50,260 nt of DNA from Bacteroidota bacterium (lineage in GTDB: Bacteria; Bacteroidota; Bacteroidia; Flavobacteriales; Flavobacteriaceae), in NCBI GenBank assembly GCA_018829465.1, contig JAHJTN010000011.1:1-50260 (forward strand), in the 5' to 3' direction. The notes beneath the pieces were generated by a model. That model made no database searches. It was not told the DNA's origin and saw only the letters and a program-made list of their open reading frames with translations. Position numbers and translations under genes: made by a program. This document shows, piece after piece, positions 33,923 to 43,093 of the stretch. Each line of letters begins with the position of its first letter. Positions within the stretch are counted from its first letter, which is position 1.

Positions 33923-35878
33923 ATGTGTCCAACGGATAACCTGCCTATGGCAGAAGGAGAACCAGAAAACATCAAAAAAACAGAATCGGCTGCCAACGAA
34001 ACTGGAGAAGTGGCAGGCGATGGTGCTACACCAACTTCCAAACAAGAGTCAGATGCATCACACATTGCTGACATTCAGTCCAATCAGCATTTGCACGAAG
34101 TGGAAACTGAAAATGCCACAGATGCAGAAGACCACGACAACCACCGCCGTCACTTTCTGCCGATGGAGGATTATCACAATATGTCGTTAGAGAAATTAGT
34201 GGATGTGTTAGAGAAGCTTTTGAAGAATGAGCGTGTGCAAGTGATTAGAGATCATGTGGAAAGCATCAAGTCAGAATTCAACAGCCAATATGAATCACTG
34301 ATAGAGGAGAAAAAAGAAGCCTTTGTAGAAGAAGGCGGCAACGAATTGGACTTTGATTACAGCCTCCCGATTCGTCAACATTTTCAAAATCTCTACAAAG
34401 AATACAAAGAAAAGCGCAACCATTATTACAAAGAACTGGAACACGCCTTGCAATCCAATTTACAAACAAGGCTCGAAATTATTGAAGAAGTTAAATCTCT
34501 ACTCAATCTAGAAGAAAATATTCAAACGACTTATAAGCATTTTCGCGAACTACAAGAACGTTGGAAACAAGCGGGACCTGTACCGAGGGCAAATTATAAT
34601 GACGTTTGGCGCACTTACCATCACCACGTAGAAATTTTCTACGACTTTATGGATTTGAATAAGGATTTGCGCGATTTGGATTTCAAGCACAACTTGGAAG
34701 AAAAATTAAAAATTTTGGAACGTGCAGAAACACTCAAATCAGAAAGTGACATCCCTAAAATGTTTAGAGAGTTGCAATTGTTGCACAAAATCTGGAAAGA
34801 AGACTTAGGGCCTGTAGCCAAAGAACACCGGGAGGAAATTTGGGACAGATTTAGTGCCATCACCAAAGATTTGCATCAAAAAAGACAAGATTTCATCAAA
34901 AACCAAGACGCGATTTACCAAGCCAATTTGGAGGTAAAAAACCAATTGATAAGTTCGTTGGAAACCTTGAGCGAACCTACCGATAAGCACTCCGAATGGC
35001 AGCGTCGCATTGCAGAAGTAGAAAAATTGAGGGCATCTTTCTTCAAAGCCGGACGGGTGCCGCAAGCGAGCAATGAAATTACCTGGAAACGCTTCAAAAA
35101 AGCCCTGCGTAATTTTAACCACAACAAAAACGAGTTTTATAAAAATCTTAAAAAAGACCAGCAAGACAACCTGAATAAGAAAATGGCATTGCTGGAGAAA
35201 GCCAAATCTTTTAAAGACTCGGAAGATTGGGATACAGTTACACCCATGATGAAGCAGATTCAGGCAGAATGGAAAGAAATCGGCCATGTGCCTCGCAAGT
35301 TTTCAGATAAGATATGGCATGATTTTAAAGAAGCCTGTAACCATTATTTTAATCGATTGCATGCTAATAAGAACAAAGGCAGTCAAAAAGACCAAGAGGT
35401 TATCGGACAAAAGAAGCAACTTATTGAGACCTTGTCAAATATTAATTTTGAAAAATTAGAAGACAAAACCGCTGTTGTTCAAAACTTAAAAGATATTTTG
35501 GACAAATGGCACAGTTTGCCTCGCACGGATGTTGACCAGCGCTCCATCAACGGGAAATTTTACAGAAATTTTGAAAACGCAAGTAAAAAAGCCGGACTTT
35601 CGAAGGAGGAGGTAGATATGCTTCGCTTCAACAACCGCATAGAACACCTATCCGAAAAAGACGACGACGCTTTGTACAGAGAGCGGGTTTATCTTCGTAA
35701 AAGGATAGACGAAGTCAAAGACGAAATTCGCCAGTTGGAAAACAACATACAGTTTTTTAATGTGTCTGATCCGAGCAACCCGCTTTTTAGGGATGTTCAA
35801 AAAAACATCGAAAACCTCAAGCACGAATTGGAAGTTTTAAAAGAAAAGTTGAAGGCAATCAGGGAAATCAATCAATAA
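33923..35878 (+). CDS. DUF349 repeat protein, coiled-coil rich
   Basis: A 651-residue, strongly charged, mostly helical protein with an acidic N-terminal tail (about residues 1-75) and then four or more DUF349 units of about 70-80 residues. Each unit has a W-K-x-x-G-x-V-P-R pattern: RWKQAGPVPRANYN, FFKAGRVPQASNE, EWKEIGHVPRKFSD. The function of DUF349 proteins is unknown. A final coiled coil (about 580-651) ends the protein. The start may be the ATG at 33923 or the one at 33947 (MAEGEPEN). It is monocistronic. Confidence 0.85.
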   Translation: MCPTDNLPMAEGEPENIKKTESAANETGEVAGDGATPTSKQESDASHIADIQSNQHLHEVETENATDAEDHDNHRRHFLPMEDYHNMSLEKLVDVLEKLLKNERVQVIRDHVESIKSEFNSQYESLIEEKKEAFVEEGGNELDFDYSLPIRQHFQNLYKEYKEKRNHYYKELEHALQSNLQTRLEIIEEVKSLLNLEENIQTTYKHFRELQERWKQAGPVPRANYNDVWRTYHHHVEIFYDFMDLNKDLRDLDFKHNLEEKLKILERAETLKSESDIPKMFRELQLLHKIWKEDLGPVAKEHREEIWDRFSAITKDLHQKRQDFIKNQDAIYQANLEVKNQLISSLETLSEPTDKHSEWQRRIAEVEKLRASFFKAGRVPQASNEITWKRFKKALRNFNHNKNEFYKNLKKDQQDNLNKKMALLEKAKSFKDSEDWDTVTPMMKQIQAEWKEIGHVPRKFSDKIWHDFKEACNHYFNRLHANKNKGSQKDQEVIGQKKQLIETLSNINFEKLEDKTAVVQNLKDILDKWHSLPRTDVDQRSINGKFYRNFENASKKAGLSKEEVDMLRFNNRIEHLSEKDDDALYRERVYLRKRIDEVKDEIRQLENNIQFFNVSDPSNPLFRDVQKNIENLKHELEVLKEKLKAIREINQ

Positions 35879-35981
35879 AAGAAACGCTTTCATTTAGCCG
35901 TTCTGAATTACAGTAAAGGTTGAAGATTGATGGTTTTCTTTTGCAAATAGATTTTCAAAATGCTTAATTCAGTTAATTTAA

Positions 35982-37157
35982 CTAAAGCATTTCATCTAAA
36001 ACATCCAAAATAATACGGCAGCCTATTTCTATCTCCTTTGGCGAAATGGTCAGCGGCGGTGTGATGCGTACTGCTTTTTTTTCATACAACAACCAAAAGA
36101 GAATGAGTCCCCGGTTTTGAGCTTTCAATACCAATTGGTTAGCGATTTCGGGGGTTTCTACTATCAAAGCCAGCATGAGTCCTTTGCCTCTGATTTCCTT
36201 GATGAGCGGATGCTTGAGTTGACTTCGAAATAAGGCTTCTTTGGTTAAAGTATCGACCATCAATGTGGTTTCTGTGAGTTCTTGGAGGGTTGCCAAACAA
36301 GCTGCTGCAACCACGGGATGTCCGCCAAAAGTGGTAATATGTCCAAGTTTGGGTGCATCTGCCAACAAATCCATCAAAGAATCAGATGCTGTAAAAGCAC
36401 CAACCGGCATCCCACCGCCCATGCCTTTGCCCATGACCAAAATATCCGGCACTATATCAAAATGTTCAAAACCAAAGAGTTTTCCGGTGCGGCCAAAACC
36501 GGGTTGAATTTCATCCAAAATGAGTAGAGCACCCATTTCTGTACATTTCTGTCGAAGTTGTTTCATGTAGCTTTTATCCGGAACAATAAAACCTGCTCCG
36601 CCTTGTATGGTTTCGGCAATCACACAAGCAGTTTCCCTGTTTATATAGTGTAAATCTGACAAATCATTAAAACGGATAAAATGTACATCGGGAATCAGCG
36701 GACGAAAAGCGGCCTTGCGTTCTTCAAACCCCATGACGCTCATAGCACCTTGGGTGTTGCCGTGATAGGCGTGATGAAAAGCGATGGTTTTGGAGCGACC
36801 TGTAGCGCGTTTGCCAAGTTTAAGCGCGCCTTCAATGGCTTCAGTTCCGGAATTGGTCAGGTAAGTTTTGGAGAGAGAAGCTGGCAATTTTTCAGCCAGT
36901 AGTTTGCAGAATGCCACAGCCGGACTTTGGGCATATTCTCCATAAACCATCACGTGTAAATAATCATCAAGCTGTGATTTTATGGCCGATATAACGCGCG
37001 GATGACAATGTCCTAAACTACAAGCAGAAACGCCCGCAACAAAATCTAAATACGCTTTGCCGACCGTGTCGTAAATATAACTTCCTCGGGCACGTGAAAC
37101 TTCCATACCCAACGGATGCGGCGTGGTTTGTGCTTGATATTTTAAAAAATCGGACAT
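35982..37157 (-). CDS. Class III (aspartate aminotransferase-family) PLP aminotransferase
   Basis: A 391-residue PLP enzyme of the acetylornithine/4-aminobutyrate transaminase group. TNSGTEAIEGALKL near residues 101-114 binds the cofactor phosphate, Asp215 in LILDEIQPGFGRTG holds the pyridine nitrogen, and Lys244 in VMGKGMGGG forms the Schiff base. The substrate is uncertain: acetylornithine, ornithine or another omega-amine are all possible. No arginine-pathway gene is nearby. It starts six bases after the OstA-like gene stops, so the two are one operon. Confidence 0.85.
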   Translation of the reverse strand: MSDFLKYQAQTTPHPLGMEVSRARGSYIYDTVGKAYLDFVAGVSACSLGHCHPRVISAIKSQLDDYLHVMVYGEYAQSPAVAFCKLLAEKLPASLSKTYLTNSGTEAIEGALKLGKRATGRSKTIAFHHAYHGNTQGAMSVMGFEERKAAFRPLIPDVHFIRFNDLSDLHYINRETACVIAETIQGGAGFIVPDKSYMKQLRQKCTEMGALLILDEIQPGFGRTGKLFGFEHFDIVPDILVMGKGMGGGMPVGAFTASDSLMDLLADAPKLGHITTFGGHPVVAAACLATLQELTETTLMVDTLTKEALFRSQLKHPLIKEIRGKGLMLALIVETPEIANQLVLKAQNRGLILFWLLYEKKAVRITPPLTISPKEIEIGCRIILDVLDEML

Positions 37158-37163
37158 AGGTTG

Positions 37164-38849
37164 CTACTTATTTTCTTTCTCCGATGTTTCATTTTCGGTC
37201 GATGGCAAGTTGGGTTTAAGTCCGTCACCCATATCTTTTTTGTCAGCTTCTTGTTTTAAACGTTTGAGTTCTTCAATAGGATCGTTTTCGATGACGGGTA
37301 GGGGAAGGCCTCTGATTTTGGTAAGTTTTATGGGTTTATCACCTTTAAAAATATCGTCTTTGGTGCGAATGACCTCTTCACCACGCCAGTTAAACCCCCT
37401 GAGTTTGCGCACGTTTTGGGGCAAATCTTCATCAGTGTAAACGATGCCATCTACCTGGGTGTAAAACGTAATTTCGTCTATTTGACTTTCAGACATAAAC
37501 ATAGAAATTTTGCTGCAATATCCTTTGTCGATGCCTATAAGTTCTTTTTTGTCATTTCGTGTGAAATAAACATATTCTGTGTTTTTGACGAGTTCTGTAA
37601 AGTACAAATCGTTGTCTTTAAACAATCCGTACAAGCGTAAGCCTTTTACTTGGTTGTAATTGTCAAGCGAGTCATGCTCAATCAAAAAAGCATTGTTGAA
37701 CACTTTGAGTGAATCTAATTCTTCTGTTTCCGTGTTGGAAGTAATGATGATGGTGTCGCCGGTCATTTGTGTACGCCCGGTCCAGATGACAGGCTTTCGT
37801 ATCATTTTGGTAATGCCGGTTTGCTGGTTAGAATGAATGGAATCTGCCTTGCCACTCATGTCTTTTTTGTAAAATCGTGCGTTGCGATAGGCCTTCATGA
37901 TACGCGCATCGGGTTTGCCGGTCACCAAAATGGTATCAGAATGGATGTATGCAGAGTCTAAAGTTTTTTTGTCGTAGGTGATGGCTACGGCGCGTTTGGT
38001 GATAAAAACAGAATCTTTGGCTTTGTACACTTCACCGTAATGGCCTTTGATGACGGTGCTGTTGAGCGTGTCGGTGATTTTGATATTGTTGGTCGCAGAT
38101 GCAAATTCTCGCACTTTGTCATAGAAAAGGCTGTCTCCTTCTATGAGTCGGTTTTCGTATTGTATTTTAGAGTTCTTGACAAAATAAGAGCGGGTGCCAC
38201 GGGTTTCGTAGAATCCGCGTTCGGAATAAATTTGGTTTGCTTCACTAATGATGGTTGTTGGTCCGTACATATAAGCGAAACCGGAATCTGTATAAAAATC
38301 CAGATGTTGGGTGTTGATGACATAATCCGGATTGACGAGTTTTACATTGGTGAGAAACTGAAACATTTTGTTTTCTGCAAAATAGGTGCCCCGCTTGCTC
38401 GTCAGTACGTTGATGCTGTCTCTAAGTGTGCCGCCCGAATTGTAATACGCCCGTTGTTTAACGCGGTCAAAATAGAGCGTATCTGTCGTCAGTGTCATTT
38501 TTGGGTCTGTCATGCGCACGTTTTGATAGGCAATAGCTGTTTTGGTGTCGCCGTAATACTCGAGATATTGTGAGTAAAGTTTTAAGGTGTCGCCTTGATT
38601 GAGCCTGACGTTTCCATAGGCGCGAATCAGGTTTCTGCGCGGGTAGTGATAAGCCTGATCGCAATACAGCTTTACGTTTTCGTGTGTGGCCTGCACATTG
38701 CCGATGGCAACCACCACACCCGGATGATCCAGCTCGTTTTTGTCAAAGTTATCGGCATTGTTGATAATAATTTTCTTGACTTCCTGAGCGGGTAACCAAA
38801 GGAAGCCAGCCAAGAATATAGTAGTTATCGTTAAAGAGATGGTTTTCAA
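37164..38849 (-). CDS. OstA-like protein (LptA/LptD N-terminal-type repeats)
   Basis: A secreted or periplasmic protein built from OstA/LptA beta-jellyroll repeats, as in the lipopolysaccharide transport proteins LptA and LptD; phrases such as VVVAIGNVQATHENVKLYC and LIRAYGNVRLNQGDTLKLY show the unit. It lacks the LptD beta-barrel, so I infer a role in the periplasmic bridge. The open frame starts at 38876 with TTG, but a TATTTTTG promoter element lies inside that extension, so I place the start at the TTG at 38849, giving a clean MKTISLTITTIFLAGFLW signal peptide and 561 residues. The C-terminus is lysine/glutamate-rich. Confidence 0.85.
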   Translation of the reverse strand: MKTISLTITTIFLAGFLWLPAQEVKKIIINNADNFDKNELDHPGVVVAIGNVQATHENVKLYCDQAYHYPRRNLIRAYGNVRLNQGDTLKLYSQYLEYYGDTKTAIAYQNVRMTDPKMTLTTDTLYFDRVKQRAYYNSGGTLRDSINVLTSKRGTYFAENKMFQFLTNVKLVNPDYVINTQHLDFYTDSGFAYMYGPTTIISEANQIYSERGFYETRGTRSYFVKNSKIQYENRLIEGDSLFYDKVREFASATNNIKITDTLNSTVIKGHYGEVYKAKDSVFITKRAVAITYDKKTLDSAYIHSDTILVTGKPDARIMKAYRNARFYKKDMSGKADSIHSNQQTGITKMIRKPVIWTGRTQMTGDTIIITSNTETEELDSLKVFNNAFLIEHDSLDNYNQVKGLRLYGLFKDNDLYFTELVKNTEYVYFTRNDKKELIGIDKGYCSKISMFMSESQIDEITFYTQVDGIVYTDEDLPQNVRKLRGFNWRGEEVIRTKDDIFKGDKPIKLTKIRGLPLPVIENDPIEELKRLKQEADKKDMGDGLKPNLPSTENETSEKENK

Positions 38850-38863
38850 CTGATGCTTTTTTG

Positions 38864-38871
38864 CAAAAATA
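38864..38871 (-). promoter_or_regulatory. -7 promoter element (TATTTTTG) for the OstA-like operon
   Basis: A perfect TAnnTTTG on the minus strand, 14 bases before the proposed TTG start at 38849. It fixes the start if it is active. Confidence 0.5.
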
Positions 38872-39016
38872 GGCAAATACCCAAAGATGCTACCAAAAGT
38901 TGGGAAATGTTTTTAGTTAGTATAAGCAATCTTCTATGCTAAATTCAAATAAGATGTAACCCCCAATTTAAAATTTTAACACAGGGGCTTGATTATCCTA
39001 TTCCTTTCATGCCTGT

Positions 39017-39034
39017 GCTGAGAGAAGCCGAAGC
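39017..39034. repeat. Flavobacterial GCTGAG..GAAGC dispersed motif
   Basis: GCTGAGAGAAGCCGAAGC resembles the GCTGAGCGAAGTCGAAGC sequences scattered between genes in many flavobacteria. It is a single degenerate copy in this window, so the assignment is tentative. Confidence 0.3.
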
Positions 39035-39101
39035 GTATCCGCTTAAAATCAGTAAAATAAAAGCATGAAAAAAAATTGTTAACCCAATAAATTTTTATTT
39101 A

Positions 39102-39118
39102 CTTTGCATTTCAAAGTA
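39102..39118 (+). promoter_or_regulatory. Palindromic operator candidate overlapping the promoter
   Basis: ACTTTG (39102-39107) and CAAAGT (39113-39118) are perfect inverted repeats five bases apart, ending eight bases before the ATG at 39127. The left half coincides with a -7-like TACTTTG. The second gene of the operon encodes a winged-helix regulator, so autoregulation through this site is a natural guess. Not shown. Confidence 0.5.
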
Positions 39119-39126
39119 CTTTTAAA

Positions 39127-39741
39127 ATGAAAAAGGATTATTCAGAAGATTTAAGAGAAATCAGGGACATCATGCAACGTAGTTCCAGGTTTATCTCACT
39201 TAGCGGACTTTCGGGGGTTTCTACAGGGATTATCGCATTAATTGGTGCTTTTTTGGCCTATCAAATTGTTTTTAAGGACACGGAATTTTTGGTGTACAAT
39301 CAGGTACATCTTCCTTATGAGCGTATGGTGAACTTGTTGTTGATTGCTTCGGGAACACTGATTTTGTCTATTGGAAACGCCATTTTTTTCACCAGAATAA
39401 AAACCCAACCCTACCAACACCATGGTTGGGATGTTGCATCTAAAAGGTTGTTCATCAATTTGTTGATACCGCTAGTTAGTGGAGGTATTCTCTGTTTGTT
39501 GTTTTTGTGGAAAGGCTTTGTGGGTGTGCTGCCTTCATTGACCTTGATTTTTTATGGGCTTGCACTGGTCAATGGCAGTAAATACACCTTTTCTGAAATC
39601 AGGAGTTTGGGCATTATCCAAATTATTTTAGGTCTTTTGGCCTTTGCCTTTTTGCGCTATGGTCTTCTTTTTTGGGCATTTGGCTTTGGGCTAGTTCAAA
39701 TTTTATACGGTTTGATGATTCAAAGAAAATATAAATTGTGA
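39127..39741 (+). CDS. Six-helix membrane protein, first gene of a regulator operon
   Basis: I do not recognise a named domain. The 204-residue product has a short cytoplasmic N-terminus rich in charged residues (YSEDLREIRDIMQRSS), then about six transmembrane helices, with one larger loop (about 46-65) between helices 1 and 2. The stop overlaps the GTG start of the regulator gene (GTGA), so the two are translated together, which suggests that the membrane protein acts with, or is controlled by, that regulator. No transport or enzyme motif is visible. Confidence 0.75.
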   Translation: MKKDYSEDLREIRDIMQRSSRFISLSGLSGVSTGIIALIGAFLAYQIVFKDTEFLVYNQVHLPYERMVNLLLIASGTLILSIGNAIFFTRIKTQPYQHHGWDVASKRLFINLLIPLVSGGILCLLFLWKGFVGVLPSLTLIFYGLALVNGSKYTFSEIRSLGIIQIILGLLAFAFLRYGLLFWAFGFGLVQILYGLMIQRKYKL

Positions 39742-40028
39742 AGGAAGTTCTTAAAAATTTAGATAAGGCATTTGAAAACAGAATCCGACTCGGTATTATG
39801 TCTGTGTTGATGGTTGATGAGCATATTGACTTTAACGAATTGAAGACACTCTTGGGCGTTACGGACGGTAATCTGGCCAGCCATCTAAAAAACCTGGAGA
39901 AAAGCGGATACATCACCTACAAAAAATCTTTTTTGGAACGCAAACCCAACACCAACTATACGGCTACCAAAAAAGGTAAAGAATCATTTATGAAACACAT
40001 AAATGCCTTGGAACAATTGCTTCACTAA
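39738..40028 (+). CDS. Small winged-helix transcriptional regulator
   Basis: A 96-residue DNA-binding protein of the MarR/ArsR-like PF13601 group. The helix-turn-helix is DFNELKTLLGVTDGNLASHLKNLEKSGY (about residues 31-58), followed by the wing ITYKKSFLERKPNTNYTATKKG. No metal-binding cysteines or ligand domain are present, so any signal must come from another protein or from dimer changes. The GTG start overlaps the stop of the membrane-protein gene. It probably binds the palindrome at 39102-39118. Confidence 0.85.
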   Translation: MKEVLKNLDKAFENRIRLGIMSVLMVDEHIDFNELKTLLGVTDGNLASHLKNLEKSGYITYKKSFLERKPNTNYTATKKGKESFMKHINALEQLLH

Positions 40029-40039
40029 ACAAAAAATAA

Positions 40040-40228
40040 ATGAAGAATAAAGAAAATCTTAAAACTCAGGCAGGCCTTGCTATGTTGGTTTTGTCTTTGG
40101 GGATATTTCTGCTTGTCTATATGATTGTGGTAGAAGATGAGCCAGGTGCCATCCCGCTTGTTTTAATCCTTCTTGGCGTAGCTTGGTTGGTGAAAATCCG
40201 GTTTAGCATCGGTCAAAAGCGTTCTTGA
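40040..40228 (+). CDS. Two-helix small membrane protein
   Basis: A 62-residue protein with two hydrophobic helices (about 13-31 and 37-52) and charged ends. It starts 11 bases after the regulator gene, so it is likely part of the same operon. No family is recognised. Short but well formed, with a consistent membrane pattern. Confidence 0.6.
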   Translation: MKNKENLKTQAGLAMLVLSLGIFLLVYMIVVEDEPGAIPLVLILLGVAWLVKIRFSIGQKRS

Positions 40229-40283
40229 TTCAATTATAAAACATCCATTTTTTAGCTCTTTAACTTTATAAAAACAGTACATT

Positions 40284-40568
40284 ATGAAAACCTCAAGAAT
40301 TCTCCTCATATTGGCAATAGTTGCTTCCATATTGCTGATTCCTTTAGTAGCTATGCAGTTTACTTCAGAAGTAAATTGGACAGCTTTCGATTTTGTCGTT
40401 ATGGGCTTGTTGCTAATTACTGCAGGCTTGTCCATCGATTTTGCTTGGAGAAAATTAAAATCATTCAAATACAGATGGCTCGTTTGTGGCATCATATTAT
40501 TTGTGTTTTTTCTTATCTATGCCGAGCTGGCGGTAGGTATTTTCGGCACCCCTTTTGCTGGATCTTGA
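40284..40568 (+). CDS. Three-helix small membrane protein
   Basis: A 94-residue protein with three hydrophobic helices (about 5-24, 33-50 and 64-88). It lies 55 bases after the preceding small gene and probably ends the operon that begins at 39127. The family is not named, but the pattern MQFTSEVNWTAFDFVV recalls small membrane proteins I associate with flavobacterial genomes. Function unknown. Confidence 0.65.
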   Translation: MKTSRILLILAIVASILLIPLVAMQFTSEVNWTAFDFVVMGLLLITAGLSIDFAWRKLKSFKYRWLVCGIILFVFFLIYAELAVGIFGTPFAGS

Positions 40569-40778
40569 GATATAAAAAATTGATTACCATAATTTTAATC
40601 GTCTTACTCGAAAAAGTTTTCAAAGAAAAAAATCTCAAAAATATTGATGATTATTTTGTCTTAAAGGCTTTTTAATATTTTGTAGATCTTAGCGGGTGCA
40701 TGATAATGTATCATAATTGCATTTTTTTTATTAAAATTGTGATGGATAAATTGTTTGGTAACAAAATTTATATGAAGC

Positions 40779-41915
40779 ATGGAAAAAATAAGCCGGAGAA
40801 CTTTTAGTACACACCTTATAAAAGGCATTGGTGGAATAACACTTCTGGGCGCGTTGCCTTTCCATGCCTTGGGTCATAGTTTACAAAAGAAAAAGCTTGG
40901 CATTGCCCTAGTCGGTTTGGGCGGATACAGCAGTGGACAACTTGCTCCGGCTTTGCAACATACGCAGCACGCCTATCTGGCCGGAATTGTCACAGGAACT
41001 CCCGAAAAAGCAAAAATTTGGTCGGAGCAATACAAGATTCCCCAATCAAATATTTACAATTACGATAATTTTGATAGTATAGCCAACAATAAAGATATTG
41101 ACATCGTGTACGTGGTGTTGCCAAACAGCATGCATGCCGATTTTAGTATTCGGGCAGCCAAAGCCGGCAAACACGTAATATGCGAAAAACCTATGGCTAT
41201 CAATGTCGCAGAATGCGATGCCATTATTGAGGCCTGCAATCGTGCGGGTGTAAAACTCAGTGTTGGATATCGCATGCAGTCAGATCCATATACAAAAGAA
41301 ATCAAACGCCTAGTTAAAGAAAAACCTTTTGGAACAGTTAGGTATGTGTCCTCGGATGCTGCCTACATCTCTCGAGGAAATCCCAATCAATGGCGGCTCA
41401 ATCGAGCTTTATCGGGTGGTGGTGCGTTGATGAATATGGGCGTCTATTCCATACAAAGCAATATTTATGGCGTGGGAAAAAATCCCATCGCTGTTTCGGC
41501 ACAAGAGTTTAGCTCGCGCCCACAGTATTTTAAAGAAACCGATGAGACCATCACCGCACAAATGGAGTTTGCTGAGGGTGTGGTAGGAAATATGTTTACC
41601 TCGCATAATGCCCATGCAAACCGTTTATATGTTTCCTTCGAACGCGGATGGGCAGAACTCAATCCTTGCCACAGCTACGGTCCTTTGGACGGACGTACAT
41701 CAGACGGAAACGAGATAAAATTTCCCCACCAAAGCCAGCAAATGCTTCAAATAGATGATTTTGCCAAGCACATTGTTTATGGCACTCCTAATATGGCTCC
41801 CGGCGAAATGGGCAAACGCGATATGATTATTATTGAAGCCATCTACCGATCTATCCAAAATGGTGGTGAAAAGATCCCTTTAGAATTGGGAGATATGGGC
41901 ATTGTACGGATATAA
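40779..41915 (+). CDS. Gfo/Idh/MocA-family oxidoreductase with Tat signal
   Basis: An NAD(P)-dependent sugar or cyclitol dehydrogenase-like enzyme, exported folded by the Tat pathway: the N-terminus has SRRTF at residues 5-9 and a hydrophobic stretch to about residue 31. The Rossmann motif is GLGGYS at 46-51, the family lysine is in EKP (136-138), and the C-terminal beta-sheet domain follows. It resembles the glucose-fructose oxidoreductase group, in which the cofactor stays bound in the periplasm. The substrate is unknown. It is monocistronic. Confidence 0.87.
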   Translation: MEKISRRTFSTHLIKGIGGITLLGALPFHALGHSLQKKKLGIALVGLGGYSSGQLAPALQHTQHAYLAGIVTGTPEKAKIWSEQYKIPQSNIYNYDNFDSIANNKDIDIVYVVLPNSMHADFSIRAAKAGKHVICEKPMAINVAECDAIIEACNRAGVKLSVGYRMQSDPYTKEIKRLVKEKPFGTVRYVSSDAAYISRGNPNQWRLNRALSGGGALMNMGVYSIQSNIYGVGKNPIAVSAQEFSSRPQYFKETDETITAQMEFAEGVVGNMFTSHNAHANRLYVSFERGWAELNPCHSYGPLDGRTSDGNEIKFPHQSQQMLQIDDFAKHIVYGTPNMAPGEMGKRDMIIIEAIYRSIQNGGEKIPLELGDMGIVRI

Positions 41916-42058
41916 AATAAATACCATCTACAACAGATACAAATTATTAAACTAACTATAGGACTTGTTCGAAAACATTCACTGTTTTTGAAAGCAAACC
42001 AGTGTACACCCAACCATCAAAATGTCATTCAAAACCTTAAAGAAACCAAATAACAACC

Positions 42059-42544
42059 ATGAAAAAAATTTTAACAATCATTGCAATATTTGCAATCACA
42101 CACACCTATGCGCAATCAAACGAGTCTGAAAAAGATACTTTGAATTCGAATCCAAATTACGATAAGCATCTTGCCGAAAAATTAGGCAGTGATGACTATG
42201 GAATGAAAAGTTATTTTCTCGTAATTTTAAAAACCGGAACTAACAAGACAGTAGATAAGAATCTAATTAGCGAAAGTTTTAAAGGCCATCTCGATAATAT
42301 TGGACGGTTGGTAAAAGAGGATAAATTGATTGTGGCCGGGCCATTGGAGAAAAATGAAAATCAATATAGAGGTATTTTTATATTTCACAATCTAGCTTCT
42401 TTAGAAGATGCTCATGTACTCTTGCAATCCGATCCCGCCATCAGAGTCGGATTGTTGGACTATGATATATTCACTTGGTATGGTTCTGCAGCATTGCCCG
42501 AATATTTACCTTTTTCGGATAAAATTTGGAAGTTAAAACCTTAA
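42059..42544 (+). CDS. Secreted YCII-related domain protein
   Basis: A 161-residue protein with a signal peptide (residues 1-19, cleavage after TYAQ) and a dimeric ferredoxin-like YCII domain: SYFLVILKTGTNK, a helix with HLDNIGRLVKEDKLIVAGPL, GIFIFHNLASLEDAHVLLQSDPAI, and a final strand. The YCII fold is found in small enzymes or sensors of unknown action; a secreted form is frequent in Bacteroidota. It precedes a DUF4199 gene by 19 bases and is likely co-transcribed. Confidence 0.82.
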   Translation: MKKILTIIAIFAITHTYAQSNESEKDTLNSNPNYDKHLAEKLGSDDYGMKSYFLVILKTGTNKTVDKNLISESFKGHLDNIGRLVKEDKLIVAGPLEKNENQYRGIFIFHNLASLEDAHVLLQSDPAIRVGLLDYDIFTWYGSAALPEYLPFSDKIWKLKP

Positions 42545-42563
42545 AATTATAAAAACTACAAAC

Positions 42564-43046
42564 ATGAAAAATTTAAAAATCGAAATCAAATGGGCCATCA
42601 TCTTTTCTGTAGTTGCCCTACTGTGGATGTTATTAGAGAAAATCGTAGGCTTACACAGTACCCATATTGACAAGCATCAATATCTTACCAATCTTTTCGC
42701 TATTCCCGCAATTGTCGTTATGGTGCTGGCACTAAAGGACAAAAAGAAAAACTTCTATGAGGGGCGAATGAACTACAAGCAAGGCTTGTTTACGGGCATA
42801 CTGCTTTCTGTGTGTATTGCATTGCTGAGTCCTTTGACGCAATGGATAACCTCTACGGTTATTACTCCTGAATATTTCCCAAATGTGATTGCTTATTCCG
42901 TTGAAACAGGATATCACAAATCTTTGGAAGAGGCACAAGCTTATTTTAACCTGAAAAATTATATGATGCAAGGCTTTTTTGGGGCACTCATCATGGGCAT
43001 AATCACCACCGCAATTGCTATGATTTTTATTCGGACAAAAAAATAA
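42564..43046 (+). CDS. DUF4199 membrane protein (first copy)
   Basis: A 160-residue, four-helix membrane protein of the DUF4199 family, almost restricted to Bacteroidota. Helices are near 10-28, 45-60, 75-95 and 133-155; the family's glycine-rich second-half motif (MNYKQGLFTGILLSVC) and the C-terminal extended loop with AYFNLKNYMMQGFFGALIMG are present. Function unknown. A second DUF4199 gene lies about 570 bases downstream, with gene debris between. Confidence 0.85.
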   Translation: MKNLKIEIKWAIIFSVVALLWMLLEKIVGLHSTHIDKHQYLTNLFAIPAIVVMVLALKDKKKNFYEGRMNYKQGLFTGILLSVCIALLSPLTQWITSTVITPEYFPNVIAYSVETGYHKSLEEAQAYFNLKNYMMQGFFGALIMGIITTAIAMIFIRTKK

Positions 43047-43093
43047 AGGTAAAAAAAGCGAACATCCAACAAACGAGACTAGGACAAACTTAT

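Noticed and set aside
40376-40675. 99-codon frame overlapping the three-helix protein
   Set aside because: It is out of frame with the better membrane protein and its tail is low-complexity, AT-rich sequence.
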